Translations under genes and position numbers: made by a program
Assembly (NCBI GenBank): GCA_037833965.1
Contig: AP031352.1
Location: forward strand, 13,124,501 to 13,188,500
Direction of reading: 5' to 3'
Origin: Marchantia polymorpha subsp. ruderalis
Lineage: Eukaryota > Streptophyta > Marchantiopsida > Marchantiales > Marchantiaceae
Length of the DNA: 64,000 nucleotides
Notes under the pieces: model-generated
Seen by the model: the letters and a program-made list of their open reading frames with translations, nothing else
The model's database searches: none
What the model was told of the DNA's origin: nothing
Shown here: positions 1-12,114 of the stretch, in pieces
How positions within the stretch are numbered: the stretch's first letter is position 1
Layout of the letters: the number at the start of each line of letters is the position of its first letter

Positions 1-631
1 TTTGTTACTTCGTGTAAGCCTTGGTTGCAAGTTCAGGTTACGCTGCAGCAGGTGCCTTGAGGGTAACCCCTGTAGTATTTCTGGGAATGACAAGTGCCTG
101 AGAATTCAAACTCTTCAATAGACGGTTGTTGTGTTACTGGAATGTTTCTCAGTGAGTCCTTCAGTGCGGACCTGTGTTCTCTGCGCGTTTTGTGAGTTGA
201 GAGTGTTGTTCACCGCGTAGGAGTGACTTCGATTCGATTCGAAGTTGGTAGTCCAAACCGGGTTTCCTACCCTAGCAGCAAGCTAGTGGAAGTGTTGTAA
301 AAGCCGGAGTTGGAAGTCACTACCCACAGCTTCGCCGAGTGTGCTCGCGAGAGACTTTCCCCCTGAAATCTTGAAGTAGAGGTCCTAACGGATCTCTGGG
401 TTGTGTTTCTGTAGTTTCAGGTGTGTGTGTGTGTTACGCTGCACTGTGCGACCTCCGAGTGCGCTCCGAGTGGACACTTGCAGTATTTCTGGGAGTGACA
501 GTCGCCTGAGAATTCAAACTCCTCAGTAGTCTGTTAAACGTGACACTTTGTACCCTGTGTGTTCCTCTGTCCCTGTGGGTTCGACCTTTCTACCACTATA
601 TTGCAGTTTTAGCCTTTAGTGGGTTATTATA
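1..631 (+). mobile_element. Element Z: right (3') end of a palindrome-rich TIR element
   Basis: The sequence matches the last 631 bases of the 3' region of element F (30496-31505) and ends GGGTTATTATA, a variant of the family's right terminus. It includes the (GT)n stretch near 421-435 and the internal direct repeat (two copies of the CTGGGA-TGACA...GAATTCAAACTC block). Its ORF and left end lie outside the window. It ends inside the 5' region of element G, so it is probably another insertion into G. It is a fossil fragment with no coding capacity here. Confidence 0.75.
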
Positions 632-2053
632 CCAACGCCTTCGGCGGTACGGACATGTGCGCCTTCGGCGGAACGGAACTCCTACGGCAAAAGCGCCTTC
701 GGGAGGACAAGAGGGATCGACGGAAAGTACAAGACTAGTTGACTGCGGTCAACGCCTTCGGCGATGCACCTACTTCGAAGGACGTCTTAAAGAAGTTCGC
801 CTTCGGCGCTTGTGGTACCCCACTTTTGGTATTTTTGAGGAAATTAAAACATTTTTGGAAAACTGTACCGCAGCAGCAGTGTAAATAGCCTTCGGTGCAT
901 CAAAACAGAGTGAATTCGGAAGATCGCAGAGATTCTCGAGAGAACTCGTAGAATCCAGGAGTAGGGTGCAACGTCGGGGACGGACACCACCCTCCCTGCG
1001 GTTTCTGAAGGTATAACCCCTTCGGCGCAAGGCGCAAAATCAGCCTTCGGCGCTGTGCCTTCGGCGCTAGAGGAATCCTTCAGAATTGGGTCAATCCACA
1101 AACGCTTCGACTTGGATAGGGTTTTGTTGGAAAGAGCTCAACGTGCTGATTCCAACGAGCCCAAGAACGCCACAAACGGATGAGGACTCCGGGAGTTATG
1201 AAGGTCGCAAGATACTCAGCTTTTTGCCTGCGCCCAGGCGAGGAAAGTTTTGTCCTAGGCGCGGACGAAGGCAGTTCGCCTACACGTAGGCGAAAGGGTT
1301 TTGGCGTAGGCGCGAATGTCGCCTACGCACGGGCGAGGAAACCTCTGCCCAGGCGGACGAGCGAAGTTTGCCTACGCACAGGCGCTTCGGCGTCGGCGGT
1401 AAATCCGCCTTCGGCCCTAGAAATGCGCCTTCGGGGTTAGAAATTGTACGGCGCCTTCCGCGCCAGCGCAACAGCGCGGGCGGGCGAGGAACCACCGGAG
1501 TAGTAAAAATCCGTACGGACCGTATGGACTGTACGGACGGAACGGATGGATGCGCCTTTGGTCGGACGGAGTTGCGGCGGCGATAGCGCCGACGGGGAGG
1601 CAAGAAATGGACAGACTTGACGGAGCCTGTTGACCACGGTCAACGCCTTCCGCGCCAGCGCAGCAGCGCAGACGGAATTCGCCTATGCGCAGGCGAGCGC
1701 CTACGCACAGGCGGGTGAAGTTCCGCGCCGGCAAAGATTCCGCCGGGAATTCCGCCTACGCACAGGCGGGAGTTCAACTTTTGTCCGATGCGCGGACGAT
1801 CGCCTTCGGCAGAGGGGGATTGGCCGAGGAGCGGTACGAACAAGTGTAGCGCGCAAGGCGAGAAATCCGCCTTCAGCGCTGCGCACCCATGTCCGCGGCG
1901 TAGTACGCTAGCGGAGTTCAAATTTGCCAATTCAAGCGTGTGAGTTAAATCTGCGTCGGCGGAGCGTGAAGCCGCGCGTGAGAGTGGAGACCGTTTTAGC
2001 GCAGAGCCGGCGCGGCCATCAAGTGATTCGACTCTCACGTCCAAGAGCCGACC

Positions 2054-2738
2054 ATGACCTTCAACCGGGAGACAGAGGGCGCCCCATTCTTGAATTCGCG
2101 ATTCCATTTTCTAGTGCGAGTTGCGCGCGTCCATCTGCTAGCTGCTAAGCATTCCAGACATCGCCGCGCAGAGGATTACTTGTTGATTGAGAGAGAATTG
2201 AGTGCGCGCGATTTGGAATTGAGTGAGATTAGAGTTTGCAGAGGGAGCAAGGAGCTCGAGCGGAGCAGCGAGAGAACTAGCGAGCAAGTGAATTTCAAGA
2301 ACGCAATGTCGAAGCTGAACCGATTGCGGATGCTGCCGCTCCGGCTTCCACAGAACGGGTTGCGTTCCTACGAGGAACGGCTGATTGCAAGAAAGCTCGA
2401 TTTCTTGCTGTGGGGATGGAATTACATCTGTGTGAATATGGTGCGCGAGTGGCTGGAGCCACAGCGACCACCTTCGCGCGGATTGCGTCCGCACGTTGAT
2501 CGGTGGACCGTCCAAGATTGGGCGCAGGCATTGGGGAGGTGTGCCGGCATCGAAGGGCACCTTCTCTTTGATAGTGAGAGCGTCAAGGTGTCGAAGCAAG
2601 ACGAGGCGCAATTTGTGGAGTTGTTCAAGCGGGAGAGGTCTACCAAGAATGGGTACAAGACCCGCGACTACAAAGATCGCTTCCGCCGAACTTTAGCGGC
2701 GGCGCTGCTGCAATTGCTGCAGCCACACCGCGCCTGCT
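2054..2738 (+). pseudogene. Element H ORF, N-terminal part
   Basis: This stretch corresponds to about the first 230 residues of the element F protein. It shows the conserved LPQNGLR block, the LLWGWNYICVNMVREWLEP block, and the TRDYKDRFRRTL block followed by the LLQPHRAC motif. The reading stops being element H at 2739, where the left terminus of element I begins. It is a fossil ORF fragment with no expected function of its own. The function of the family protein is unknown. Confidence 0.6.
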
Positions 2739-5700
2739 TGTGGTACCCCACTTTTGGAAATTTTGAGGAAATTAAAACATTTTTGGAAAACTGTACCGCG
2801 GCAACAGTGTAAATAGCCTTCGGTGCATCAAAATAGAGTGAATTCGGAAGATCGCAGAGATTCTCGAGGGAACTCGTAGAATCTAGGAGTTGGGTGCAAC
2901 GTCAAGGAAGGGCACCACCCTCCCTGCGAGCTCTGAAGGTATGATTCCTTCGGCGCAAGGCGCAAAATCCGCCTTCGGCGCTGCGCCCTCGGCGCTAGGG
3001 AAATCCTTCATATTTAGGTCAACCCCCAAATGCCTCGACTTGGTTAAGGACTTGTTGGAAAGAGCTTGACGCGTTGATTCCAACGCGCCCAAGAATGCCA
3101 CAAACGGATGAGGACTCCGGGAGTTATGAAGGTCGCAAGATACTCAGCTTTCCGCCTGCTCACAGGCGAAGAAAGTTTTGTCCTATGCGCGGACGAAGGA
3201 ATGTCGCCTGCGCACAGGCAAAATAGGGTTTTTGCATAGGCGCGAATATCGCCTACGCACAGGCGAGGAACCTCTGCCTAGGCGGACGAGCCAAGTTCGC
3301 CTACGCACAGGCGGTCGCCTGCGCACAGGCGCTAAGGCGTCGGCGGGAAATCCGCCTTCGGCCCTAGAAATGCGCCTTCGGAGGTAGACATTGTACGGCG
3401 CCTTCTCCGCCAGTGCAACGGCGCGGATGAGCAAGGAGCCGCCACAGTAGTAAAATCCGTACGGACCGTACGGATGGGATGGATGGATGCGCTCTTGGTC
3501 GGGCGGAGTTGCGGCGGCGATAGCGCCGACGGGGAGACAAGGAACGGACAGTCTGGACGGAGACTATTGACCGCGGTCAACGCCTTCTGCGCCAGCGCAG
3601 CGACGCGGACGGAATTCGCCTACGCGCAGGCAAGCGCCTGCGCACAGGCGGGTGAAATTCCGCGCCGGCGGAGAATCCGCCGAGGAGTCCGCCTACGCAA
3701 AGGCGGGAGTTTCACTTTTGTCCGACGTGCGGCGAGCGCCGAGGCAGAGGAGGATTGGCCGAGGAGCGGTACGAACGAGTGTACCGCGCAAGGCGGAAAA
3801 GACGCCTTCGGCGCTGCACACCCATGTCTGCGGCGTAGTACGCTCGCGGAGTTCAAATCCGCCAATTCGAGCGTGTGAGTTAAATCAGCGTCGGCGGAGC
3901 GTGAAGCCGCGCGTGAGAGCGGAGACCGTTTTGGCGTAGAGCCGGCGCGGCCATCAATTGATTCGACCCTCACGATCAAGAGTCGACCATGACCTTCGAC
4001 CGTGAGACGGAGAGCGCCCCATTCTTGAATTCGCGATTCCATTTTCTAGTGCGAGCTGCGCGCGTCCATCTGCTGGCTGCTAAGCATTCCAGACATCGCA
4101 ACGCAGAAGATTATTTGTTGATTGAGAGAGAATTGAGTGCGCGTGATTTAGAATTGAGTGAGATTAGAGTTTGCCGAGGGACTAAGGAGCTCGAGTGGAG
4201 CAGAGAAAGAATTAGCGAGCAGGAGAATACCAAGAACGCAATGTCGAGGCTGAACCGATTGCGGATGCTGCCGCTCCGGCTTCCACAGAACGGGTTGCGC
4301 GCCTACGAGGAACGGCTGATAGCAAGAAAGCTCGATTTCTTGCTGTGGGGATGGAACTACATTTGTGTGGATATGGTGCGCGAGTGGCTGGAGCCACAGG
4401 GACCACCTTTGCGCGGACTGCGTCCACATGTTGATCGGTGGATCGTCCAAGACTAGGTGCAGGCATTGGGAAGGTGTGCCGGCATCCCAGGGCACCTCCT
4501 CTTTGATAGTGAGAGCGTCAAGGTGTCTAAGCAGGACGAGGCGCAATTTGTGGAGTTGTTCAAGCGGGAGAGGTCTACCAAGAATGGGTACAAGACCCGC
4601 GATTACAAGGATCGCTTCCGCCGAACTGTGGCTACGGCGCTGCTGCAATTACTGCAGCCACACCGCGCCTGCTACATCACATTGTGGCAGGTTTCTTTTG
4701 TGGAGTGCATCATCGAGGGAGCTCCAATTCACTGGGCGAGCATCCTGCACAGAGTGATGCGACAGCACGCTTTTGAGGAGGAAGGGGGAACTCTAAATCA
4801 CCTCTCCCCTTTCCTGATCAATTTTTATCGGCAGGGAAATTGTTTGACCGCGGCGGAGCTTGCTCGTTTTCCGCCGTTGTCCGTCGACCATCCCGGGAGG
4901 TATGTGCGGGATAACGAGGTCGACACTGACGCAGAGGAGTCGCCAACTTCTACTCCGCCAAGGCGGAGGGACGAGGGAAGAAACACTCCCGCAGCAAGAG
5001 TGCCGCAGAAGCGGCGATGGAGAGAGGAGTCCGAAGAGGAGCAGCATCAAGAACCCACTACTCCCATTCGACAGCGGCCATTGCACGAAGTGTGCAGCCG
5101 GCCGAAGCAGAAGGCGCGCAGGCTTGTGTTACCAGCCGGCAGCGCGGACACGGCGACGATTGCCACGGAGAAAGGAAGTGCGTCGCCGGAGAAGAACGAG
5201 GGAGCGCGGACGTCTGCAGGAGCGACGGACCACGTTGCACCTTCGACGGACGAGAGGCAACCTACGGGCCAAGGGCCTCCGGAGTTACCTCGTGCGATGC
5301 GGACGGGTGTTCCGCCTGCGCACAGGCGAGCCTCGACGGAAAGGCGACCCCAAGCGGACGTGGACCTACGCCTACGCGTAGGCAGAGCAAGTCCGCCTGC
5401 GCACAGGCGTTCGCATGTGCACAGGTCGCCTGTGCACATGCCGCCTGCGCACAGGCAGGATTCACCCCCGTTCCAACGTAGGAAGGGGAAGGAGCCGGCG
5501 GAAGATCCGCCTACGGGTCAAGGGCCTTCGGGACCAGACCCTCCGGCGCACAACGCGCCGCGATTTGCGCCTTCGGCGCCAGGGCCTTCGGGTCAACGAG
5601 ATGCGAGCAGGGAGCGTGCGGAGGCTGCACCTTCGGCGGGTAATCCGCCGGTAGATGCGCCTTCGGCGGTAGGGCCTCCGGGCCAAGGGACATCGGGCGA

Positions 5701-7140
5701 GCGGCCTCCGGTTATGTCGCCTTCGGCGATAGACGCCTTCGGCGCTGCGTCTGCGGCGGACAAGGCGCCGGCATTTGCGCCTGCGCACAGGCCAGACACA
5801 GCCCTCGCGCAGGACCGATCGAGGGAGCAAGACCTGACGGAGGAGTGGACTGTCTGTCCGCGGGACGAAATTCAGGTGCGCGATGCGCAATTACACCCCG
5901 CGCAAACACACTCCGCTCGCTCGCCTTCGGCGGTGGACGTCGGCGGCAAAGAGGATACAGTCGAGGATCGACAAGCGGGCGATGGGGATGTAGCACGGCC
6001 ACATTCACCCACCGCCTTGGACATTTTAGCGAGGAGCAGCTAAGCTGCAGCTGTGCCTTCGGAGGCAGCACCCGTAAACGATGTGAAGCCCCACTCGGGT
6101 CAGTCGCCAACGCAATCAATGGCGACTGAAATCCTTAACTCGGATGATGACGACGGAGGCTCCACAGAAGCAATGTCGGGGGAAGGAGATACCGAGGAGA
6201 AGGAGGAGGAAATTATTGGAGCGCCGGCGGCGGCGCTCTCTGAGCAGGTGATACCGTTGCTGAAGTACTTGGATCGCAAATTTGATAAATACGCCGATCC
6301 ACTCCAGCCGGGATCCTACATTGAATTAGTGCGCAGGCGGACTCGCACTAAAGTCCACACTAGCAAGCTACAAGCTAGGGCGGACCAGGAGTTGAAGGAC
6401 TTGAGGGAGAAGCATGCCTGTTTGTGGGGTCAGTACAACCTTGTGAGGAAATTGCACGCCCTCGACAGGATGAAGAAGGAGAGACTGGAAGAGCTCACCA
6501 GGGATGTGGTGAAGACCACGACAGATTTGATTTCTGAGAAAAACTCAGAATCAGATTCTGTCAGAGGAGCTCGTGCGACAGACGCGGTTGTTGGCGGAGT
6601 GTCAGCTCGCACGACAGGCGGATGAGGATTTAATCCGCAGGCTACAATCGGAGTGCGGGGAATTGAGAGCGCAGCGTGCGGAAGCCGAATCGCAGTTGGT
6701 GGTAATTGAAGATGATCGCAGGCGAGAGGCAGATCGCACGAAGGAGGAGATGGCAAGGCGTGTCGCCCACTGTCTCAAGGGCTACGCCCACAGGGAAGTG
6801 GCGGCGCAGGAGAAACTCACACTGCATGAGTTAGAGCTTCGCGCAGTAGGGTTGTTGGCATGTGACAGCATGAGTCGGCGGAAGGTGGCGAAGAAGTTAG
6901 ACGCTTTTCTGTCGAAGGCGCGGGATACCATGTCCACCCTCGAGGTGAAGGTGTCCGCGGCGTTGCAGCGGTTAGGACTGCGCAGTCGAGCGGAAGACTG
7001 GCAGGGTAGGGAGTTAGTGCGCGGCAGTCCGTCGCGCAGGAGACGTAGCACAGGTTCCGCGGAGTGTAGTGTAGTGTGGTTCCGTGCAGGCGTGTAGCAT
7101 AGTGCAGTGTAGTGCTAGTTAGGACTTAGAAGGTATAAAG
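2739..7140 (+). mobile_element. Element I: TIR-family copy inserted in the H ORF
   Basis: The left end TGTGGTACCCCACTTTTGG starts at 2739, directly after CTGCT of the H reading frame. A 5' region runs to about 3988. An ORF region (3989-7097) aligns with most of the F protein, with a few breaks. A 3' region starts at 7098 and is cut at 7141 by the left end of J. A right end followed by CTGCT is not present in the window, so the second half of the 3' region has been lost or rearranged. It is nearly the same subfamily as H. Confidence 0.7.
3989..7097 (+). pseudogene. Element I ORF region (broken copy of the family protein)
   Basis: Most of the family protein can be followed here: the N-terminal basic segment, the LLWGWNYIC/REWLEP core, a basic PQKRRWREESEEE patch, the palindrome-written Pro/Ala/Gly-rich middle (about 5290-5760) with VHR and PSA repeats, the acidic DDDGGSTEAMSGEGDTEEKEEE stretch, and the C-terminal coiled coil (LARQADEDLIRRLQSECGEL). 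The copy is broken at a few places. CGCCTNNGCACAGGCG-type palindromes are dense in the middle, as in F. Confidence 0.6.
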
Positions 7141-8215
7141 TGTGGTAACCCACTTTTTGTTTTTTGTCGGAACTAAAACATTTTTGAATAGTAAGTACCG
7201 CGGCAGCAGCTGTAAATAGTAATCGGTATGCGAAACCAGAGTAAAAAGAGGATCGAGGACAGTCAAGGGGTTTTGGGCTTAGGCCACAGTGGGACGCTTG
7301 GGACGGAACGGGCGGTTCATGCTGCAGGATCCGCTTCGAGCACCTTTGGCGGTAGATCACTCATAACTTTCTCAATTCGTAACGCTTTGAGTTGCTTCGG
7401 GTCTTGTTGGAAAGAACTCGACGCGCTGGTTCTAACGAGCCCAAGAACTTGTGAAACGAATGAGAGATCACTGAGTTATGAGTGTCGGAAGTTACTGATG
7501 GGGGGCCTTCGGTGGTAGAGCGACTTTGGCGGTACGCCTTCGGCGGAAGAACCGCCGGAAGATGCGCCTTCGGGTCAACGCCTTCGGGTCAACGCCTTCG
7601 GCGATGTGGGAGAGTGCATTCGGCGGAAGAGTGAATCCCTCATAACTTTCTCAATTCGCAACGCCTCAACTTGGTTAGGGTCTCGTTGGAAAGAGCTCGA
7701 CGCGCTAATTTTAACGAGCCCAAGAACGCCACGAACGGAGGAAGGCTCCGGGAGTTATGAAGGTTGCAAGATACTCAGCTTTCCGCCTGCGCACGGGCGA
7801 AGAAAGTTTTGTCCTATGCGCGGACGAAGGAAGTTCGCCTGCGCACAGGCGAAATAGGGTTTTGACGTAGGCGCGAAGTTCGCCTACCCACAGGCGTTCG
7901 CCTGTGCATAGGCGCTTCGGCGTCGGCGGGAAATCCACCTTCGGCCCTAGAATTGCGCCTTCGGGGTTGGAACTTGTACGGACGCGGATGGACGCGGACG
8001 CCTGCGAGTAGGCGGCTTGCGACGCGGACGCCTGCGAGTTTATATGCAAACGCTAAAACCGTCATAACTTTCTCAATTCTTAACGGTTTGACTTAGTTAG
8101 GGTCTTGTTGAAAAGAGCTGGCGACGCTCGTTCCAAAAAGACCAAGAACTTTTGAAACGGATAAGGCAATACCGAGTTAGAAGCGGCGGAAGTTTCTGAT
8201 ATGGAAGTCCTTCGG
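7141..8215 (+). mobile_element. Element J: 5' region of another TIR-family copy
   Basis: The left terminus TGTGGTAACCCACTTTTTG starts at 7141, directly after TAAAG of the I 3' region. The variant terminus is closer to that of C than to that of H, I or F. The 5' region holds three successive copies of a block that opens CATAACTTTCTCAATTC and contains a TTGGAAAGAGCTCGACGCGCT-like core (about 7365-7495, 7640-7760 and 8063-8180). No right end belonging to J is seen. The following ORF sequence belongs by its 3' end to H. It is a partial fossil copy. Confidence 0.6.
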
Positions 8216-8249
8216 CGGCCTACGCGTAGGCGGCTTGCGCACAGGCCAG

Positions 8250-9345
8250 GCGCAGCACAGGCCAAGCGCAGCCCTCGCGCAGGACCGATCGAGGGAGCAA
8301 GACCTAACGGAGGAGTGGATTGTCTGTCCGCGAGACGAAATTCGGGTGCGCGATGCGCAATTACACCCCGCGCAGGCACATTCTGCTCGATCGCCTTTGG
8401 CGGCGGACGTCGGCGGCGAAGAGGACACAGTTGACGATCGACAGGCGGGGATGGGGATGTAGCACGACCACATTCACCCACCGCCTTGGACATTTTAGCG
8501 GGGAGCAGCGAAGCTGCAGGAGTGCCTTCGGAGGCAGCACCCGTAGACGACGTGCAGCCCCACTCGGGTCAGTCGCCAACGCAATCAATGGCGACTGAAA
8601 TCCTTCCCTCGGATGATGAAGACGGAGGCTCCACAGAAGCAATGTCGGGGTCAGGAGATACCGAGGAGAAGGAGGAGGAAATTGTTGGAGCGCCGGCGGT
8701 GGCGCTCTCTGAGCAGGTAATACCGTTGCTGAAGTACTTGGATCGCAAATTTGATAAATACGCCGATCCACTCCAGCCGGGATCCTACATCGAATTAGTG
8801 CGCAGGCGGACTCGCACTAAAGTCCACACCAGCAAGCTACTAGCTAGGGTGGACCGGGAGCTGAAGGAATTGCGGGAGAAGCATGCCTGTTTGTGAGGAC
8901 AGTATAATCTCGTGCGGAAGACGCACACCCAGTACGACACATTGAAGAAGGCGAGACTGGACGAGCTCACCAGGGATGTGGTGAAGACCACGGAGGAATT
9001 GATTTCTGAGAAAACTCAGAATCAGATTCTGTCAGAGGAGCTCGTGCGACAGACGCGGTTGTTGGCGGAGTGTCAGCTCGCACGACAGGCGGATGAGGAT
9101 TTAATCCGCAGGCTACAGTCGGAGTGCGGGGAATTGAGAGCGCAGCGTGCGGAGGCCGAATCGCAGTTGGTGGTAATTGAAGATGATCGCAGGCGAGAGG
9201 CAGATCGCACGAAGGAGGAGATGGCGAGGCGAGTCGCCCACTGTCTCAAGGGCTACGCCCACTGGGAAGTGGCGGCGCAGGAGAAACTCACACTGCGTGA
9301 GTTGGAGCTTCGTGCAGCCGGGTTGTTGTCAGGTGACAGTAGGAG
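8250..9345 (+). pseudogene. Element H ORF, C-terminal part left of the C insertion
   Basis: This corresponds to the second half of the family protein: the Asp/Glu-rich stretch (DDEDGGSTEAMSGSGDTEEKEEE), the EQVIPLLKYLDRKFDKYADPLQ block, the RRRTRTKVHTSKLLARVD block and the coiled coil up to LLSGDSRS. It is interrupted at 9346 by element C and resumes at 23911, where the AGGAG duplication repeats. It is a fossil ORF with a few breaks. Confidence 0.6.
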
Positions 9346-10188
9346 TGTGGTAACACACTTTTTGTTTTTTTTGCAGAATTTAAACAATTTTAGAAAACTA
9401 GTACCGAAGTAGTGTTTGTAGTTAGAAAAGGGTACGTTAAATAGAGTGGATTGATGAGATCGTCACGAGGACACGAAGAATCACGTAGTCTGATGTACGC
9501 CTCCGACGTGGCGCTGACGGCCGGATGCGCTGGCATGAGTTGCGCTGGCGGATATGCGCCGGCAGCAATGGACGAGGCATAAAGGACAAAATAAGCGGTA
9601 CGACTACGCGCCGGTGTAATTCGCTCCGACTAGATGTGCGCCTCCAGCAAGGCGCCGACGGATAAGGAACGCACCAGCGGCGACACGCCTCCGGTGAGGG
9701 ACGGGTTAGGAAAAGACAACATGGCCGACGTATACCCTGCGGCGGACTCGAGTCCGGAAGGTGGCGGCGGCGGGAGAATTCAACATTCACGCATGCGAAT
9801 GCGCGCAGTGCGGAGACGTGAATTCGCGCATGCAAAGGGCGAACCGTTAGGCCGTATAGCCGGCTGCGTACGTTGTAACCAGTAAGAACGTTGGACGTTC
9901 TTGAAATCGGAGAAGAAAAGACTGCGCTCCAGTCTCATTCTCTCATTCTTGATTTTGCGATTTCCAGCTTCCAAGATTACGCGCAAGAGCGGAGCGACCT
10001 GCAGTGAGAGGAGAGAGTGCGGAGACGAGTTGCGCAAGGATCTTGACAGACCTTGGAGAGAATTGCGAGTAGCGAACTTGAGCGTGAGCGCAGAGAGAGT
10101 GAGCAGTCAGTGCTTGAGCGGCCGACGCGCAGTGGCGATTGTGAGAGAGCGAGCGAAAGGGAGAACGTTTGTGTGTGCAGGAAACGCA

Positions 10189-12114
10189 ATGTCGAAGGTT
10201 CCCCAGCTGCGAGTGTCTCCACTCAGGGTGCCGCAGATCGGTCTACGCGCATTTCAAGATGTGCTGCTGGGGCTGAAGCTCGATTTTCTCCTGTGGGGGT
10301 GGAACTGAACATGTCCGGAGATGGTGCGCGAGTATTTGCAGGAGAGACACAAGCCCTCTCGCGGATTCCGTCCACATCCAGAAAGATGGGACATTTGCAA
10401 CTGGGCGCAGGTGTTAGGCAGGTGTGCCGGCGAGGAAGGGGATCTCCTCTTCGAGGCCGATAGCGTGAAGGTGTCCCAGGAAGAAGAAATCTCCTACAAT
10501 GAGCTCTTCAAAGTTGCCAGGCATCCCAAGAACGGTTTCCGGACACGGGATTACAAAGATCGATTGCGGAGAAATGTCGCGACTGCATTGCTGCAGATAT
10601 TGCAGCCGACCAAGACCGCTTACATGCATGGTTGGCAGGTAGAATTTGTGGAGCTAGTGTTGTCAGGAGCTCCAGTGCATTGGGCACGGCTCCTGTGGAA
10701 GGTGACGCGCCAACATGCGCAAGAAGAGAAAGGAGGAACCCTCAATCATCTATCGCCTTACTTGATCGTGTTTTATCGGGCGATGGGATGTTTGACAAAT
10801 GCTGAGAAAACACGGTTTCCGCAGCTGACCCGGAGCTATCCAGGTAGATATTCGAGGTAGGCCGAAGTAGACACGGATCCGGACGAGGAACCTGCCAGTA
10901 CGCCTCCGGCTCCGGCTCCAGCAAGAGCAGCAGAAGAACGTTGAAGTGAGCGCATTCCGCGAAAGCGGAAGTGGGATGAGAGACCTGAGGACAGGCAGCC
11001 GGAAGTGCTAGCTGCGCCGACTCGTGGTCGGCCCACCCCCGAGCCTCACAGTCAACCAAAACAGAGGGCACGCAAAATGCCAACTGGTACTGAGGAGACC
11101 GGGCGAACTCCGATCCGGCGGAATCTCACACAGGAGGAGATAATCGCGCAGATTCTAGGGAAGACGACAAATACCTCTGCACAGAAGGCACCAATGCCTT
11201 CGGGAGGAGATGGACGGACTGACAGTCGGCCGACTACGAGTCGGACGACTGAAGGCCGACAAGCGGAAGGAAGGCCAACTGAATGGCGCGTTGAACCGGA
11301 CCGCAGGCCGGAAGCAGAAGAGAGTTTGGCTGACGAGCCCACAACCCTCAGAGGGTCGTTCTCGGCGGAAGGCACTTCTGGGAAAACGCCACCAGCAAGA
11401 AGGCCAAGTGGAGTCAAGACGCGCAGGGTGTATCCGACTCCCAGTCGGACAACTGCTGGTCGGCCGACTGCGAGTCGGACAACAGAGAGTCGGCCGGATT
11501 CGCCGACTGCGAGACGGACGGGGCCGACGACCAGTGTGCGGACGCCTTCGGCGGACGCACCTTCAGCGAAGACACCTTCCGCGCAGATTGCGCCGGAAGG
11601 GCAGGCAGCGAAGCGGGCGGTGCAAAAGTGACAAGAGTCACTGCGGCGTCGACCCCTTCGGAGACCGAAGATCGAGCCGGAACAGGGGCTCAAGCAGTGG
11701 GATCTCCCACTGCCCTGGATATTTTAGCAGGCAGTGGAGCAGCAGTCGCAGCGGAAGCTGCTGCGTGCCACAGTTCCAGGGAGTCGCCAAGGGATTCGGT
11801 GGCGACTGAAATCCTCGAGACTGAGGAAGAGACGAGCTCGGAAGAGCAGGAAGCGGATTCGGTGCAGAAAACGCCAACAGGGGTGTTGTGCGAACAGATA
11901 GTTCCACTCCTGCGATATCTGGATCGCAAGACATCCAAGTACGCGGGTACTGGAAAACCGCAGTCTTATGTGGAGACTATCAGGCAAAGGACGATGAGCA
12001 AGGTGGCAAGGTGGGCCTCTAGGTGCCAAGTATATGTGGATAGGAACACCGCCCTCCGACAACACCTGGCGGTCACACAGAAGCTATATCAAGCCTTGCA
12101 GCAGCAGAGGGAGG
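10189..12114 (+). pseudogene. Element C ORF, part before the A insertion
   Basis: The AACGCAATG context at 10184-10191 matches the inner Met of the F protein (codon 85). Recognisable blocks are FLLWGWN, EYLQERHKPSRGFRPHPERWDICNWAQ, the TRDYKDRLRR block, the HGWQVEFVELVLSGAPVHWARLLWKVTRQHAQEEK region, a Pro/Thr/Arg-rich middle (about 11005-11630) rich in GRPT/SRTT repeats, and an acidic stretch before YLDRKTSKYAG. The protein function is unknown. The copy is broken and is interrupted at 12115 by element A; the matching rest is at 22319-22951. Confidence 0.6.

Noticed and set aside
1280-2107. Antisense and alternative frames in the 5' regions (for example 1280-1603, 1640-2107, 18492-19064, 21198-22229)
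   Set aside because: GC-rich, palindromic sequence lacks stop codons in several frames. Compositions are Arg/Ala/Pro-biased and frames are not kept between copies.
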